Position numbers and translations under genes: made by a program. This document shows, one piece after another, positions 7,572 to 16,397 of a stretch of 64,000 nt of DNA; position 1 is the stretch's first letter, and every line of letters begins with the position of its first letter. The notes below the pieces were generated by a model. It saw only the letters and a list, made by a program, of their open reading frames with translations, was not told the origin of the DNA and did not search any database. This DNA comes from Segatella paludivivens DSM 17968 = JCM 13650 (GTDB lineage: Bacteria > Bacteroidota > Bacteroidia > Bacteroidales > Bacteroidaceae). The stretch is taken from assembly GCF_000373185.1 (NCBI RefSeq), contig NZ_KB890628.1:1-64000 (forward strand), given 5' to 3'.

Positions 7572-9818
7572 TTAAAGAGTCTCGTGAGCCTGACGTGCGA
7601 TAACATCCAACTGCTGTTCGCGTGTAAGGTCAATAAACTTAACTGCATATCCACTTACACGGATTGTGAAGTTCTGATATTCTTCCTTTTCAGGATGCTC
7701 CATTGCGTCTTTAAGTTTATCAATACCGAATACGTTGACATTAAGATGGTGTGCACCCTGACTGAAATATCCGTCCATAACATTTACCAATGTGTTGGCA
7801 CGTTCAACATCGTCGTGGCCTAGAGCACCAGGATTTATTGTCTGTGTATTTGAAATACCGTCAAGGGCATATTCGTAAGGAAGTTTTGCAACAGAGTTCA
7901 AAGAAGCCAACAGACCGTTTTTCTCTGCTCCGTATGAAGGATTGGCTCCAGGAGCGAGTGGTGTACCTGCAGCACGACCGTCAGGCATAGCACCAGTATA
8001 TTTACCATATACTACATTTGAAGTAATGGTAAGGATACTTGTTGTAGGCTCTGAGTTACGGTATGTGTGACATTTCTTAATCTTGTTCATGAATGTCTTG
8101 AGCAACCATACTGCAATCTCGTCAGCACGCTCATCGTCATTACCATAACGAGGGAAATCACCTTCTGTCTTGAATTCAATTGGGAATCCTGTTTCGTCGC
8201 GGAGAATGTTAACTTTGGCATATTTGATAGCGCAGATAGAATCAACTACATGGCTGAAACCTGCAATACCGGTAGCGAATGTACGGCGTACGTCTGTATC
8301 TATAAGAGCCATTTCTTCAGCTTCGTAGAAGTACTTGTCGTGCATGTAATGAATAAGATTCAATGTCTTTACATATACGCTAGCCAACCAGTCCATTATT
8401 GCATCAAAGCGAGGCGCAAACTCTTCGTATGTGATGACATCTCCACTGATAGGGCGGAATGCAGGACCACACTGTTCGTGAGACTTAGCATCTACACCAC
8501 CGTTGATAGCATAAAGAAGAGCCTTAGCAAGATTTGCACGTGCTCCGAAGAACTGCATTTCTTTACCAGTCTGAGTTGCACTGACGCAGCAGCAGATTGA
8601 GTAGTCATCACCCCAAACAGGGCGCATGATATCATCGTTCTCGTATTGGATAGAACTTGTAGTCACTGAAATCATTGCAGCATACTTCTTGAATCCATCA
8701 GGAAGACGTTTGCTATACAATACTGTGAGGTTTGGCTCTGGTGAAGGTCCCATGTTCTCAAGAGTATGCAAGAAGCGGAAATCATTCTTTGTAACCATAG
8801 AACGACCGTCCTGACCTATACCACCAACTTCAAGAGTAGCCCAAACTGGGTCACCGCTGAACAACTGGTTGTAAGAAGGAATACGTGCAAATTTAACCAT
8901 TCTGAACTTCATAACCAAATGGTCGATAAGTTCCTGTGCGTCATCTTCTGTAAGATTGCCTTCATTGATGTCGCGAGTCATATAGATGTCGAGGAAAGTA
9001 GAAACTCTACCTACAGACATTGCTGCTCCGTTCTGAGTCTTTACAGCTCCAAGATAACCGAAATATAACCACTGTACAGCCTCACGTGCATTTGATGCAG
9101 GTATAGAAATATCGAAGCCGTAGCTAGCAGCCATTTCTTTAAGTCCTTTGAGAGCCTTAATCTGCATTGAAACTTCTTCGCGAAGACGAATTACATCGTC
9201 GATCATTTCGCGGTCGCCCATGTTCTCTAGGTCGTTTTTCTTTTCCTGTATAAGGAAGTCAATACCGTAGAGTGCAACACGACGATAGTCACCTACTATA
9301 CGACCACGTCCGTAAGTGTCAGGAAGACCTGTAAGGATGTGATTGTGGCGTACATGCTTCATCTCGGTTGTATATGCGTCAAAAACTCCGTCGTTGTGAG
9401 TTTTTACGTATTTAGAAAATACTTCGTGAAGTTTGTCAGCAGGTTGGTATCCGTAAGTGGTGCAAGCTTGCTCCGCCATTTTGATACCGCCATAAGGCAT
9501 GAATGCTCGCTTTAATGGTTTGTCTGTTTGCAAACCAACTATTTTTTCTAGTTCTTTAGTCTTTTCTCCAATATATCCAGGTCCATAAGCGGTAAGACTT
9601 GAAACAATTTCTGTTTCCATGTCAAGTACGCCTCCTTTGGCCCTTTCTTCTTTTTGTAGATTTTTGAGTATGCCCCAGAGTTCTTCTGTTGCCTTTGTAG
9701 GCTTAGCAAGAAAACTCTCGTCACCATCGTAGCTTGTGTAGTTGTTCTGAATAAAATCTCTTACATCAACTTCAGATTTCCATTTGTTACCTTTAAAACC
9801 TCTCCATTCTGTTCTCAT
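7572..9818 (-). CDS. pflB: Formate C-acetyltransferase (pyruvate formate-lyase)
   Basis: A 748-residue glycyl radical enzyme of full family length. The catalytic cysteine pair is C410-C411 (in [19 protein letters not shown]; an extra Cys at 409 is unusual), and the radical glycine is G723 in RVSGYAV near the C-terminus. It converts pyruvate and CoA to acetyl-CoA and formate without oxygen, a main route of mixed-acid fermentation. Its promoter region has a good minus-strand TACCTTTG (9871-9864) but no proper TTTG partner; a perfect palindrome is centred about 43 bases upstream of the predicted start, which suggests an activator. Confidence 0.97.
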   Translation of the reverse strand: MRTEWRGFKGNKWKSEVDVRDFIQNNYTSYDGDESFLAKPTKATEELWGILKNLQKEERAKGGVLDMETEIVSSLTAYGPGYIGEKTKELEKIVGLQTDKPLKRAFMPYGGIKMAEQACTTYGYQPADKLHEVFSKYVKTHNDGVFDAYTTEMKHVRHNHILTGLPDTYGRGRIVGDYRRVALYGIDFLIQEKKNDLENMGDREMIDDVIRLREEVSMQIKALKGLKEMAASYGFDISIPASNAREAVQWLYFGYLGAVKTQNGAAMSVGRVSTFLDIYMTRDINEGNLTEDDAQELIDHLVMKFRMVKFARIPSYNQLFSGDPVWATLEVGGIGQDGRSMVTKNDFRFLHTLENMGPSPEPNLTVLYSKRLPDGFKKYAAMISVTTSSIQYENDDIMRPVWGDDYSICCCVSATQTGKEMQFFGARANLAKALLYAINGGVDAKSHEQCGPAFRPISGDVITYEEFAPRFDAIMDWLASVYVKTLNLIHYMHDKYFYEAEEMALIDTDVRRTFATGIAGFSHVVDSICAIKYAKVNILRDETGFPIEFKTEGDFPRYGNDDERADEIAVWLLKTFMNKIKKCHTYRNSEPTTSILTITSNVVYGKYTGAMPDGRAAGTPLAPGANPSYGAEKNGLLASLNSVAKLPYEYALDGISNTQTINPGALGHDDVERANTLVNVMDGYFSQGAHHLNVNVFGIDKLKDAMEHPEKEEYQNFTIRVSGYAVKFIDLTREQQLDVIARQAHETL

Positions 9819-10164
9819 AATAGCGTGGGTTAAATATAATATTAATTAATCTTAATTCGCGTGCAAAGGTAATACTATTATTTTGATATACTGGTAACAA
9901 TTGTTACCTCTAATATCATAAAAATAGTTAAATAGTTTGTGCGAAAGCGTAAAATGTTAGTTATTAAATAGTTATGAAAATTATCAGAAAAGAAAACTTA
10001 AAACGACTTAGAATTTAGCGAAGTTTTCTTTTTTATTTTGTAAGTTGTTGATTAATAGGCACTTAACTTTTGTTAACGTGTAAAAAGTTGTCTAAAAAGA
10101 ACAACTTTGTTATATAAGTACTATCTTTGTAGGAGAATTTAAATAACTTAATCACTGGTTAATA
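9819..10164. promoter_or_regulatory. Divergent control region of pflB and nrdD
   Basis: 346 bases between the two divergent anaerobic operons. The pflB side has TACCTTTG (9871-9864, minus strand) and the palindrome described separately. The nrdD side has TATCTTTG at 10122-10129, about 36 bases before the nrdD ATG, again without a clear TTTG partner. The AT-rich middle (9910-10080) shows no gene or further structure. Confidence 0.55.
9893..9908. promoter_or_regulatory. Perfect 16-bp palindrome, probable activator site
   Basis: GGTAACAATTGTTACC is perfectly self-complementary. It is centred about 29 bases upstream of the nearest base of the pflB TAnnTTTG box, near -43 of the predicted start, which is the class II position of CRP/FNR-family activators. 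The regulator is inferred, not identified. Confidence 0.55.
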
Positions 10165-12384
10165 ATGATACAGACAGTAGTAAAAAGAGACGGAAGAGTA
10201 GTAGGCTTTAATGAGCAAAAGATTATGGCTGCTATCCGCAAAGCAATGCTTCACACAGAAAAGGGTGAGGACGATGAACTAATACAGAAAATCACGGATC
10301 ACATATCTTTTAAGGGAAAAGACCAGATGACTGTTGAGAATATACAGGATTCTGTTGAACTGGAACTTATGAAGAGTGCCCGAAAGGATGTTGCTCAGAG
10401 ATATATAGCTTATCGCAATCAGCGTAGTATTGCAAGAAAAGCCAAAACTCGTGACGTATTCATGGAAATTGTCAACATCAAGAATAACGAGGTAACACGC
10501 GAAAATGCAAACATGAATGCTGATACTCCTGCAGGAATGATGATGAAGTTTGCTTCGGAAACGACAAAACCTTTTGTTGATGATTATTTGTTATCTGAGG
10601 ATGTAAGAGATGCCGTGAAGCATAATTACATACATATTCATGATAAAGATTATTACCCGACAAAGAGTCTAACTTGTGTTCAGCATCCTTTGGACAATAT
10701 TCTTGAACATGGATTTGTTGCAGGTCATGGTTCATCACGTCCAGCAAAGCGCATTGAAACTGCTGCTGTACTTGCCTGTATATCTCTTGAAACATGTCAG
10801 AATGAAATGCATGGAGGACAGGCTATTCCTGCTTTTGATTTTTATCTTGCTCCTTATGTTAAAACTTCATTTATAGAGGAAGTTAAGAATCTTGAAAAAC
10901 TTACCGGTAATGATTTATCTGTATTGTATCATAAGAATATTGAAGATTACATTGAAAAAACTCTTGATGGGCTTGAAGGTGATGAACGTTTGTGCCAGCA
11001 TGCAATCAATAAAACTGTGAATCGTGTACATCAGGCTATGGAGGCATTCATCCATAATATGAATACTATTCACAGCCGTGGTGGAAATCAGGTTGTATTT
11101 TCTTCAATAAATTACGGAACAGATACGTCTGCTGAAGGTCGTTGTGTAATGCGCGAATTACTGAAGTCTACTTACGAGGGAGTTGGTAATGGCGAGACTG
11201 CTATATTTCCGATACAGATCTGGAAGAAAAAACGTGGTGTAAACTATCTGCCAGAAGATAGAAATTATGATATTTATAAGTTGGCTTGCAAGGTTACAGC
11301 ACGTCGTTTCTTCCCTAATTTCCTGAATTTAGATGCCACATTTAATCAGAATGAGAAATGGAATGCAGATGATCCTGAACGTTATAAATGGGAAATTGCA
11401 ACTATGGGATGTCGTACACGTGTGTTTGAAAACCGTTTCGGACCTAAGACTAGTATTGCTCGCGGAAACTTGAGTTTCACTACTGTTAATATCGTGAAGT
11501 TGGCAATAGAATGTATGGGTATTGAGGATAAGAATGAACGTATAAATGTATTTTTTGACAAGTTGAAAAATATCCTTGATATTACAGCAAAGCAACTTGA
11601 TGAGCGTTTTCAGTTTCAGAAAACAGCTTTTGTCAAGCAATTCCCTTTGCTTATGACAAAACTTTGGATAGATTGTGATAAGTTAAATCCTGATGAAACA
11701 ATAGAAAAGGTAATCAATCAAGGTACTCTTGGTATCGGATTTATTGGATTGGCTGAGTGTCTGAAAGCTCTTGTCGGTAAGCATCATGGAGAAAGCGATG
11801 AGGCTCAGAACTTAGGAGTTAAGATTATTACTTTCATGCGTGATTGCGCAAATGATTACTCCGAACTCTATCAGCATAATTACAGTATTCTTGCTACTCC
11901 TGCTGAAGGCCTTTCTGGTCGTTTCACTAAATATGACAGAAAGGAGTTTGGGGTAATCGATGGTATTACAGACCGTGAATACTATACAAACTCAAACCAT
12001 GTACCTGTATATTATAAATGTTCTGCAATGCATAAGGCTCAGATAGAGGCTCCTTATCATAATCTTACACGTGGTGGACATATTTTCTATGTTGAAATAG
12101 ATGGTGATGCAACACATAATCCAGATGTAATATCTAGTGTGGTAGATATGATGGATAAGTATGATATGGGATATGGCAGTGTAAACCATAATCGTAACCG
12201 TTGTATGGATTGTGGTTATGAAAATGCTGATACTGAACTTGAAGTATGCCCTAAGTGTGGAAGTACAAATATAGATAAACTGCAAAGAATTACAGGTTAT
12301 CTTGTTGGAACTACAGACCGTTGGAATCATGCCAAACTGGCTGAACTTAACGACCGTGTAACACATATAAATTCAAATAAATAA
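10165..12384 (+). CDS. nrdD: Anaerobic ribonucleoside-triphosphate reductase, catalytic subunit
   Basis: A 739-residue class III ribonucleotide reductase. The N-terminus has an ATP-cone-like regulatory segment (VVKRDGRVVGFNEQKIMAAI). The C-terminus carries a zinc ribbon (CMDCGYENA and CPKCGS) and the glycyl radical motif RITGYLVG with G711. It reduces NTPs to dNTPs without oxygen, with the radical made by the adjacent NrdG. The gene diverges from pflB. A strong hairpin separates it from nrdG. Confidence 0.97.
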   Translation: MIQTVVKRDGRVVGFNEQKIMAAIRKAMLHTEKGEDDELIQKITDHISFKGKDQMTVENIQDSVELELMKSARKDVAQRYIAYRNQRSIARKAKTRDVFMEIVNIKNNEVTRENANMNADTPAGMMMKFASETTKPFVDDYLLSEDVRDAVKHNYIHIHDKDYYPTKSLTCVQHPLDNILEHGFVAGHGSSRPAKRIETAAVLACISLETCQNEMHGGQAIPAFDFYLAPYVKTSFIEEVKNLEKLTGNDLSVLYHKNIEDYIEKTLDGLEGDERLCQHAINKTVNRVHQAMEAFIHNMNTIHSRGGNQVVFSSINYGTDTSAEGRCVMRELLKSTYEGVGNGETAIFPIQIWKKKRGVNYLPEDRNYDIYKLACKVTARRFFPNFLNLDATFNQNEKWNADDPERYKWEIATMGCRTRVFENRFGPKTSIARGNLSFTTVNIVKLAIECMGIEDKNERINVFFDKLKNILDITAKQLDERFQFQKTAFVKQFPLLMTKLWIDCDKLNPDETIEKVINQGTLGIGFIGLAECLKALVGKHHGESDEAQNLGVKIITFMRDCANDYSELYQHNYSILATPAEGLSGRFTKYDRKEFGVIDGITDREYYTNSNHVPVYYKCSAMHKAQIEAPYHNLTRGGHIFYVEIDGDATHNPDVISSVVDMMDKYDMGYGSVNHNRNRCMDCGYENADTELEVCPKCGSTNIDKLQRITGYLVGTTDRWNHAKLAELNDRVTHINSNK

Positions 12385-12397
12385 TTTTCTTTATAGC

Positions 12398-12427
12398 ATC
12401 CCTCCTCAATAAGAGGAGGGATTTTTT
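12398..12427 (+). terminator. Strong hairpin between nrdD and nrdG
   Basis: A perfect 10-bp stem (ATCCCTCCTC 12398-12407, GAGGAGGGAT 12413-12422) with a 5-nt loop and a T-run. It ends only about 6 bases before the nrdG ATG, and its 3' arm contains GGAGG at Shine-Dalgarno distance, so it may act as an attenuator rather than a simple terminator. Confidence 0.8.
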
Positions 12428-12432
12428 CAATT

Positions 12433-12936
12433 ATGATTAGTATATTAGATATAGTTCATGACACAATGGTTGACGGACCTGGTTTTCGTACGTCAATTTA
12501 TTGTGCTGGTTGCCCTAATGCTTGTGTTGGTTGCCATAATCCTCAGTCATGGGATATCAACAACGGTAAGCTGATGACAACAAAAGAAATAATGGATATA
12601 ATAAAAGAAGATCCGTTTGCCAACGTCACGTTTTCTGGTGGTGATCCTATGTTTCAACCTGAAGGATTTGCTGAACTTGCTGAAGCTATACGTATTGAAA
12701 CATCAAAGACAATATGGTGCTTTACGGGTTTTAAATTTGAAACCTTAATTAAAAATCATGCCCAAAAGTCTTTGCTTGAAAAAATAGACGTTTTGGTTGA
12801 TGGACCTTTTGTGTTGAAATTGAAAGATACAGACTTGATATTTCGTGGAAGCAGTAACCAGCGTATTATTGATGTGAAAGCATCTTTGAAAAATGAAGAA
12901 GTTGTATTGCTTGATTATGATCCAACTAGATTGTAA
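12433..12936 (+). CDS. nrdG: Anaerobic ribonucleotide reductase activating protein
   Basis: A 167-residue radical SAM protein of the usual NrdG length. The cluster motif is CAGCPNACVGCHNPQSW, preceded by VDGPGFRTSIY and followed by the GGDPMF glycine motif. It uses S-adenosylmethionine to generate the glycyl radical on NrdD. The start lies directly after a hairpin with a T-run, so expression relative to nrdD is probably reduced or conditional. Confidence 0.95.
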   Translation: MISILDIVHDTMVDGPGFRTSIYCAGCPNACVGCHNPQSWDINNGKLMTTKEIMDIIKEDPFANVTFSGGDPMFQPEGFAELAEAIRIETSKTIWCFTGFKFETLIKNHAQKSLLEKIDVLVDGPFVLKLKDTDLIFRGSSNQRIIDVKASLKNEEVVLLDYDPTRL

Positions 12937-12957
12937 TTAAGCAATGGACTACTCTAA

Positions 12958-13370
12958 TTTTTAATAAATTTATCTCCCAGCATTGCTCCTGCAATAAAAA
13001 CTCCAACCGCTATTTCTTCTGGAATATAATGAATTGTCACGACAAGATTTAGTATTGTCGTTTTTTATAAATGTGATTTTGGATCTACTGGTTCTTGACT
13101 TCTTGTATGAAGGTGTGGGGTAATAATACCAATGAGTATAAATGCCGTGCATACAAGTAGACCTATTGAAACTTATAGAACAGCAGCTTTTCCGTAATTA
13201 GATAGCATGTCCATTCTTGGTATAATGAGTGACCGTATTGAAGCGGCTATCATAACACCGAATGTAAATCCAAGTAACGTCTTCTTCATTTATAAAGGCA
13301 TTTCATTTTTCATGAAAAACACAAATGCTGAACCTAAAGTGGTTCCTAAAAATGGTATTAATTAAGCTTA
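12958..13370 (-). pseudogene. Decayed ZIP-family metal transporter
   Basis: No intact frame, but one minus-strand reading frame translates to recognisable ZIP/ZupT segments: IPFLGTTLGSAFVFFMKNEM, then LLGFTFGVMIAASIRSLIIP, then HYIPEEIAVGVFIAGAMLG, which corresponds to the metal-binding HN-PEG-AVG helix of ZIP transporters (with Asn to Tyr and Gly to Glu changes). The frame is interrupted by three TAA codons, before KKTLLG, after NYGKAAVL and after DPKSHL, and it stops at KFIKN, so the C-terminal half is missing, as is a start codon. The fragment is about 137 codons against roughly 260 for the family. ZIP proteins import zinc or iron across the inner membrane; this copy cannot. Confidence 0.75.
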
Positions 13371-13409
13371 TATAATTCCTTCCACAGTGTATCTTTCAAT
13401 TGAATTTTG

Positions 13410-13859
13410 TCAGATATTTTTGTAGTCTGGAATATCTTTTAAAAATAAATATTTTTTACTAGCATAATCCATTTTGCAGCAATAGTGTTGTAGTCCGTTT
13501 GTGACTATAAGATAGTCTACGTGGAGCAACATATTGTATACTGTAATTTGGTCAAATACCTTTTGGGTTATGCTTATGTTGGGTGCCTTATATTCTATAA
13601 TCATCCTAGGTTTCAACTCTGTTGAATATAATACGCTATCGGCTCTGAGTTTTTTCTCACCAACTTTTAGTTTTACTTCGTTTGCTAGTAAGCTAAGTGG
13701 ATAACCTTTTTGCTCAATCATGAAGTGTATAAAATGTTGGCGTACCCATTCTTCAGGAGTAAGTGAAACATATTTTCGGCGAAGTACGTCGAAAATCGCA
13801 GGTTTATCTGGAGTTCCCGATAACTTTATTTCGTAATCTGGTAGGTTTAATGGAATCAT
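13410..13859 (-). CDS. HSDR_N-like domain protein (type I restriction R N-terminus type)
   Basis: A 149-residue protein when started at the ATG at 13859 (MIPLNLPDYEIKLS); a longer frame reaches 13934 but overlaps the divergent holA promoter and start. It resembles the stand-alone proteins annotated as type I restriction enzyme R N-terminal domain (HSDR_N) in Bacteroidetes: LRADSVLY, MIIEYKAPNI and YLIVTNG follow the D...ExK order of PD-(D/E)XK nucleases. No hsdM, hsdS or helicase part is nearby, so a restriction role is not supported. It is divergent from holA with facing promoters. Confidence 0.75.
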   Translation of the reverse strand: MIPLNLPDYEIKLSGTPDKPAIFDVLRRKYVSLTPEEWVRQHFIHFMIEQKGYPLSLLANEVKLKVGEKKLRADSVLYSTELKPRMIIEYKAPNISITQKVFDQITVYNMLLHVDYLIVTNGLQHYCCKMDYASKKYLFLKDIPDYKNI

Positions 13860-13864
13860 TTTGC

Positions 13865-13880
13865 TATTTTTGCAAAGATA
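13865..13880. promoter_or_regulatory. Back-to-back -7 boxes of holA and the HSDR_N-like gene
   Basis: TATTTTTG at 13865-13872 points right to holA; TATCTTTG at 13880-13873 points left. The two boxes are directly abutting and face each other, so the two RNA polymerases should compete. Neither has a strong TTTG at 19-21 bp. Confidence 0.55.
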
Positions 13881-13903
13881 AACAAAATAATTTAAATAGA
13901 AAG

Positions 13904-14938
13904 ATGCCTGAAAGAAAAAATACAGGAGTGTCATATGAAACGGTTATGCGCGATCTTAATGCGCGTAAGTTTTCACCTATTTATATATTAATGGGAGAAG
14001 AATCATATTACATTGATAAGATTTCTGAATTTATTGCTGAAAATGTACTTAAGCCAGAGGAAAAAGATTTCAATCAAAGTATTGTGTTTGGTGCAGATAT
14101 AAGTGCAGCCCAAATTGTCGATTCGGCAAAAGGTTTTCCGATGATGTCTGAATATAGAGTGGTGATTGTTAAAGAGTCGCAGAATTTGAAGAATACAGAA
14201 CCTTTAGAAAGGTATTTCAAAAATCCTGCAAAATCAACCATCTTAGTATTCTGTCACAAAAATGGCAGTATTGACAAAAGAAAGAAAATTATTCCGGCAG
14301 CTCTTGAAGGGGGAGCCGTTATTTTCGAAAGTAAAAAATTATATGATCGTGAACTTCCTGGTTTCATAGAATCATATTTGAAAAAAAATAGTGCTACCAT
14401 TGATTCAAAAACAGCTCAGGTAATTGCTGAACATGTTGGAGCAGATCTTAACAGATTAACTTCAGAATTAGACAAAGTCCTAATTTCACTTTCTGATTCT
14501 GATAGGAGAGTAACAGCAGATGTTGTTGAAAAAGAAATTGGAGTTAGTAAAGAGTTTAATACTTTTGAACTTAGAAATGCAATCATAAGAAGAGATGTTT
14601 TCAAGGCAAATCAGATAATAAAATATTTTGACAGTAATCCTAAAGCTGGTTCACTCTTCTCAATTCTCCCGTTGCTCTTTTCATATTTCGAAAATTTGAT
14701 GATAGCATATTATTCTCCAAATAAGATGAACGAAAATGCTGTTGCAGAATACTTGGAATTAAGAAACGGATGGGCCGCCAAAGACTATGTTACAGGTATG
14801 AGAAATTACTCCGGAATGAAAACGATGCAGATAATTTCTAAGATAAGAGAAATAGATGCTAAAAGTAAAGGGTTAGATAACCCTAATACTAGTGCTGGAG
14901 ACCTAATGAAAGAGCTTATTTTCTTCATTTTGCACTAA
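13904..14938 (+). CDS. holA: DNA polymerase III subunit delta
   Basis: A 344-residue protein started at the ATG at 13904 (MPERKNTGVSYE); the frame is open further upstream to 13763, but that part overlaps the divergent gene and its promoter. The start of the fold reads RKFSPIYILMGEESYYIDKI, and the body has the AAA+ clamp-loader delta layout with VVIVKESQNLK, LTSELDKV and a helical C-terminal collar domain. Delta opens the sliding clamp during loading onto primed DNA. A TATTTTTG box lies about 30 bases upstream and a terminator follows, so it is probably single. Confidence 0.9.
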   Translation: MPERKNTGVSYETVMRDLNARKFSPIYILMGEESYYIDKISEFIAENVLKPEEKDFNQSIVFGADISAAQIVDSAKGFPMMSEYRVVIVKESQNLKNTEPLERYFKNPAKSTILVFCHKNGSIDKRKKIIPAALEGGAVIFESKKLYDRELPGFIESYLKKNSATIDSKTAQVIAEHVGADLNRLTSELDKVLISLSDSDRRVTADVVEKEIGVSKEFNTFELRNAIIRRDVFKANQIIKYFDSNPKAGSLFSILPLLFSYFENLMIAYYSPNKMNENAVAEYLELRNGWAAKDYVTGMRNYSGMKTMQIISKIREIDAKSKGLDNPNTSAGDLMKELIFFILH

Positions 14939-14974
14939 AAAGAGTCTATTTATTGCTTATTTTGAGCTAGATGG

Positions 14975-14998
14975 AGTGCCCTTCAGGGGCACTTTTTT
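14975..14998 (+). terminator. Terminator after holA
   Basis: AGTGCCC (14975-14981) and GGGCACT (14987-14993) form a 7-bp GC-rich stem with a 5-nt loop, followed by TTTTT. Confidence 0.85.
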
Positions 14999-14999
14999 G

Positions 15000-15709
15000 T
15001 GCCTAAACTATTATAAACAAGTCATTTAAGTTGATTTTACCCCCTTCAAAATTCGCGTATTTTTAAATGTTCGGGCACTCGTTCAGATAATCAGAATTTT
15101 GCTGTTTTTTAGTTGTTTTGCTTTCTGATAATTTAGTGTTAACATTAGTTACGGTTTACCTTTTTAAAGTTTACGTTTTGATAATTAAGAATAGTAAATT
15201 GTATTTGTATTTACGAATCTAAATTTACTATATATTATACGTTTGTATATTGTTATATTTGGATATACAAATGTAAACATTTAGGTTTTGAATTCTATAC
15301 GAATAAATATTCTGCACTGATATACAGACCATAACTTGCTAAAAATCAGCATTATAGCTAAAATTTCCATTGAAAACATCCTAATATATCACTATTTTAA
15401 AAATCAGAAGTGAATATATGCTCTTTCAGTGCTTTACAATCAACAATTAACTATATTAGAACTAATTAGTTAGCTTTTCCTTCTAAAGAAAGGCTTTGTA
15501 GTACTTTATGAATCTAAATTTGGATTTGTAATTCTAAACCATAGGCTTTTGCGTTTTGATATTTATATTTGTAAAGTTTCGAAATCAAAACCTGATGTTT
15601 AGTATGTTAAATATGCTATACAAATGTTGTTTGTTTCGATTTTTTGTTTTACTTTTGTAAAGTCAACGAAAAAAGGCATAAAAGAGCCCTTTTCTATAAA
15701 TACACACTT
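15000..15709. other. AT-rich gap with degenerate repeats
   Basis: About 700 bases with no supported gene. It contains short imperfect repeats and dyads: GAATCTAAATTT at 15215-15226 and 15510-15521, TTTGTATAT...ATATACAAA around 15241-15272, GTTTTGAT...ATCAAAAC around 15556-15595, and AGGCTTTGTAGTACTTT at 15491-15507, which recurs with one change at 16265-16281 on the other side of the next gene. An AAAGTTTACGTTTT block near 15165 resembles the 22-bp repeat family. The end holds the promoter of the XRE-type gene. Confidence 0.5.
15627..15657 (+). promoter_or_regulatory. Promoter of the XRE-type regulator
   Basis: TTG at 15627-15629 and TACTTTTG at 15650-15657 with a 20-bp spacer. The predicted start is about 45 bases before the ATG at 15710. 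Confidence 0.6.
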
Positions 15710-16177
15710 ATGAAAGATAGAATAAAGATGATCATGGAGAGTCAACACATGACTCAGCAGACCTTCGCTCAGTTCATTCAAATGTCACCTGCTTCACTGA
15801 GTAGTATTTTTAATGGTAGAACCAAACCTACCCTCACGATTGTTGAGGCTATAAAAAATAAGATCCCTTCATTATCTTTGGAATGGCTTTTATCAGGTAC
15901 TGGACCTATGTATATGGACCAAGTTTCGACATCTGATGTTACTGAGCATAATGAGGCTTTACCATCCCAAGATGGTATTATTGATTTTGACTCACAACAA
16001 GACAGTCCTACTCTATCTCTTTTTGAACAACCAAATATACAGAGTGTAAATAATACACCAATTACTAAAACTAAAACTGAAGTTAAAATAATTGACAAAC
16101 CACAACGAAAGATATCAGAGATAAGAGTGTTCTATGATGATAAGACATGGGAGACTTTCGTTCCTCAAAAAGGTTAG
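15710..16177 (+). CDS. XRE-type helix-turn-helix regulator
   Basis: A 155-residue protein started at the ATG at 15710 (MKDRIKMIMESQHMTQ), downstream of the promoter; the frame is open from 15644 but that start would lie inside the -7 box. Residues about 1-66 are a Cro/CI-type helix-turn-helix (MTQQTFAQFIQMSPASLSSI, then EWLLSGTGPMY). The rest is a hydrophilic linker and a conserved-looking end (ISEIRVFYDDKTWETFVP). It should bind DNA; targets are unknown. It sits alone in an AT-rich island with small repeats on both sides. Confidence 0.8.
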   Translation: MKDRIKMIMESQHMTQQTFAQFIQMSPASLSSIFNGRTKPTLTIVEAIKNKIPSLSLEWLLSGTGPMYMDQVSTSDVTEHNEALPSQDGIIDFDSQQDSPTLSLFEQPNIQSVNNTPITKTKTEVKIIDKPQRKISEIRVFYDDKTWETFVPQKG

Positions 16178-16183
16178 ATCGTT

Positions 16184-16237
16184 ATTAGCCTATGCAACTT
16201 TTATGGTATCAGAATAATATAAGTTGCATAGGCTAAT
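16184..16237. terminator. Long perfect hairpin after the XRE-type gene
   Basis: A perfect 17-bp stem (ATTAGCCTATGCAACTT from 16184, AAGTTGCATAGGCTAAT to 16237) with a 20-nt loop, 6 bases after the stop codon. No T-run follows on either strand, so termination is plausible but not typical. Confidence 0.5.
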
Positions 16238-16340
16238 TTATGCCAACCTATTTTATTTCGTATTAGGCTTTGTACTACTTTCGATTATTATATTATGTAG
16301 TTTTCACCTAAACAATAAAATTTAAAAAAACCTTTTTTAT

Positions 16341-16371
16341 TTTGTATTGTGTTCAGCTTGCACTACCTTTG
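16341..16371 (+). promoter_or_regulatory. Promoter of pyrK-pyrD
   Basis: TTTG at 16341-16344, a 19-bp spacer and TACCTTTG at 16364-16371. It places the start about 20 bases before the pyrK ATG at 16398. Confidence 0.75.
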
Positions 16372-16397
16372 CATAAACATTATTGCAAAAAGCAAAG

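Noticed and set aside
8067-8600. 177-codon plus-strand frame
   Set aside because: It is antisense to pflB, which has full family motifs.
12970-13152. 60-codon minus-strand frame
   Set aside because: It is a shifted reading of the ZIP transporter remnant; the true frame shows the ZIP motifs.
13410-13934. Complete restriction system
   Set aside because: Only an HSDR_N-like domain is present; no methylase, specificity or helicase gene lies nearby.
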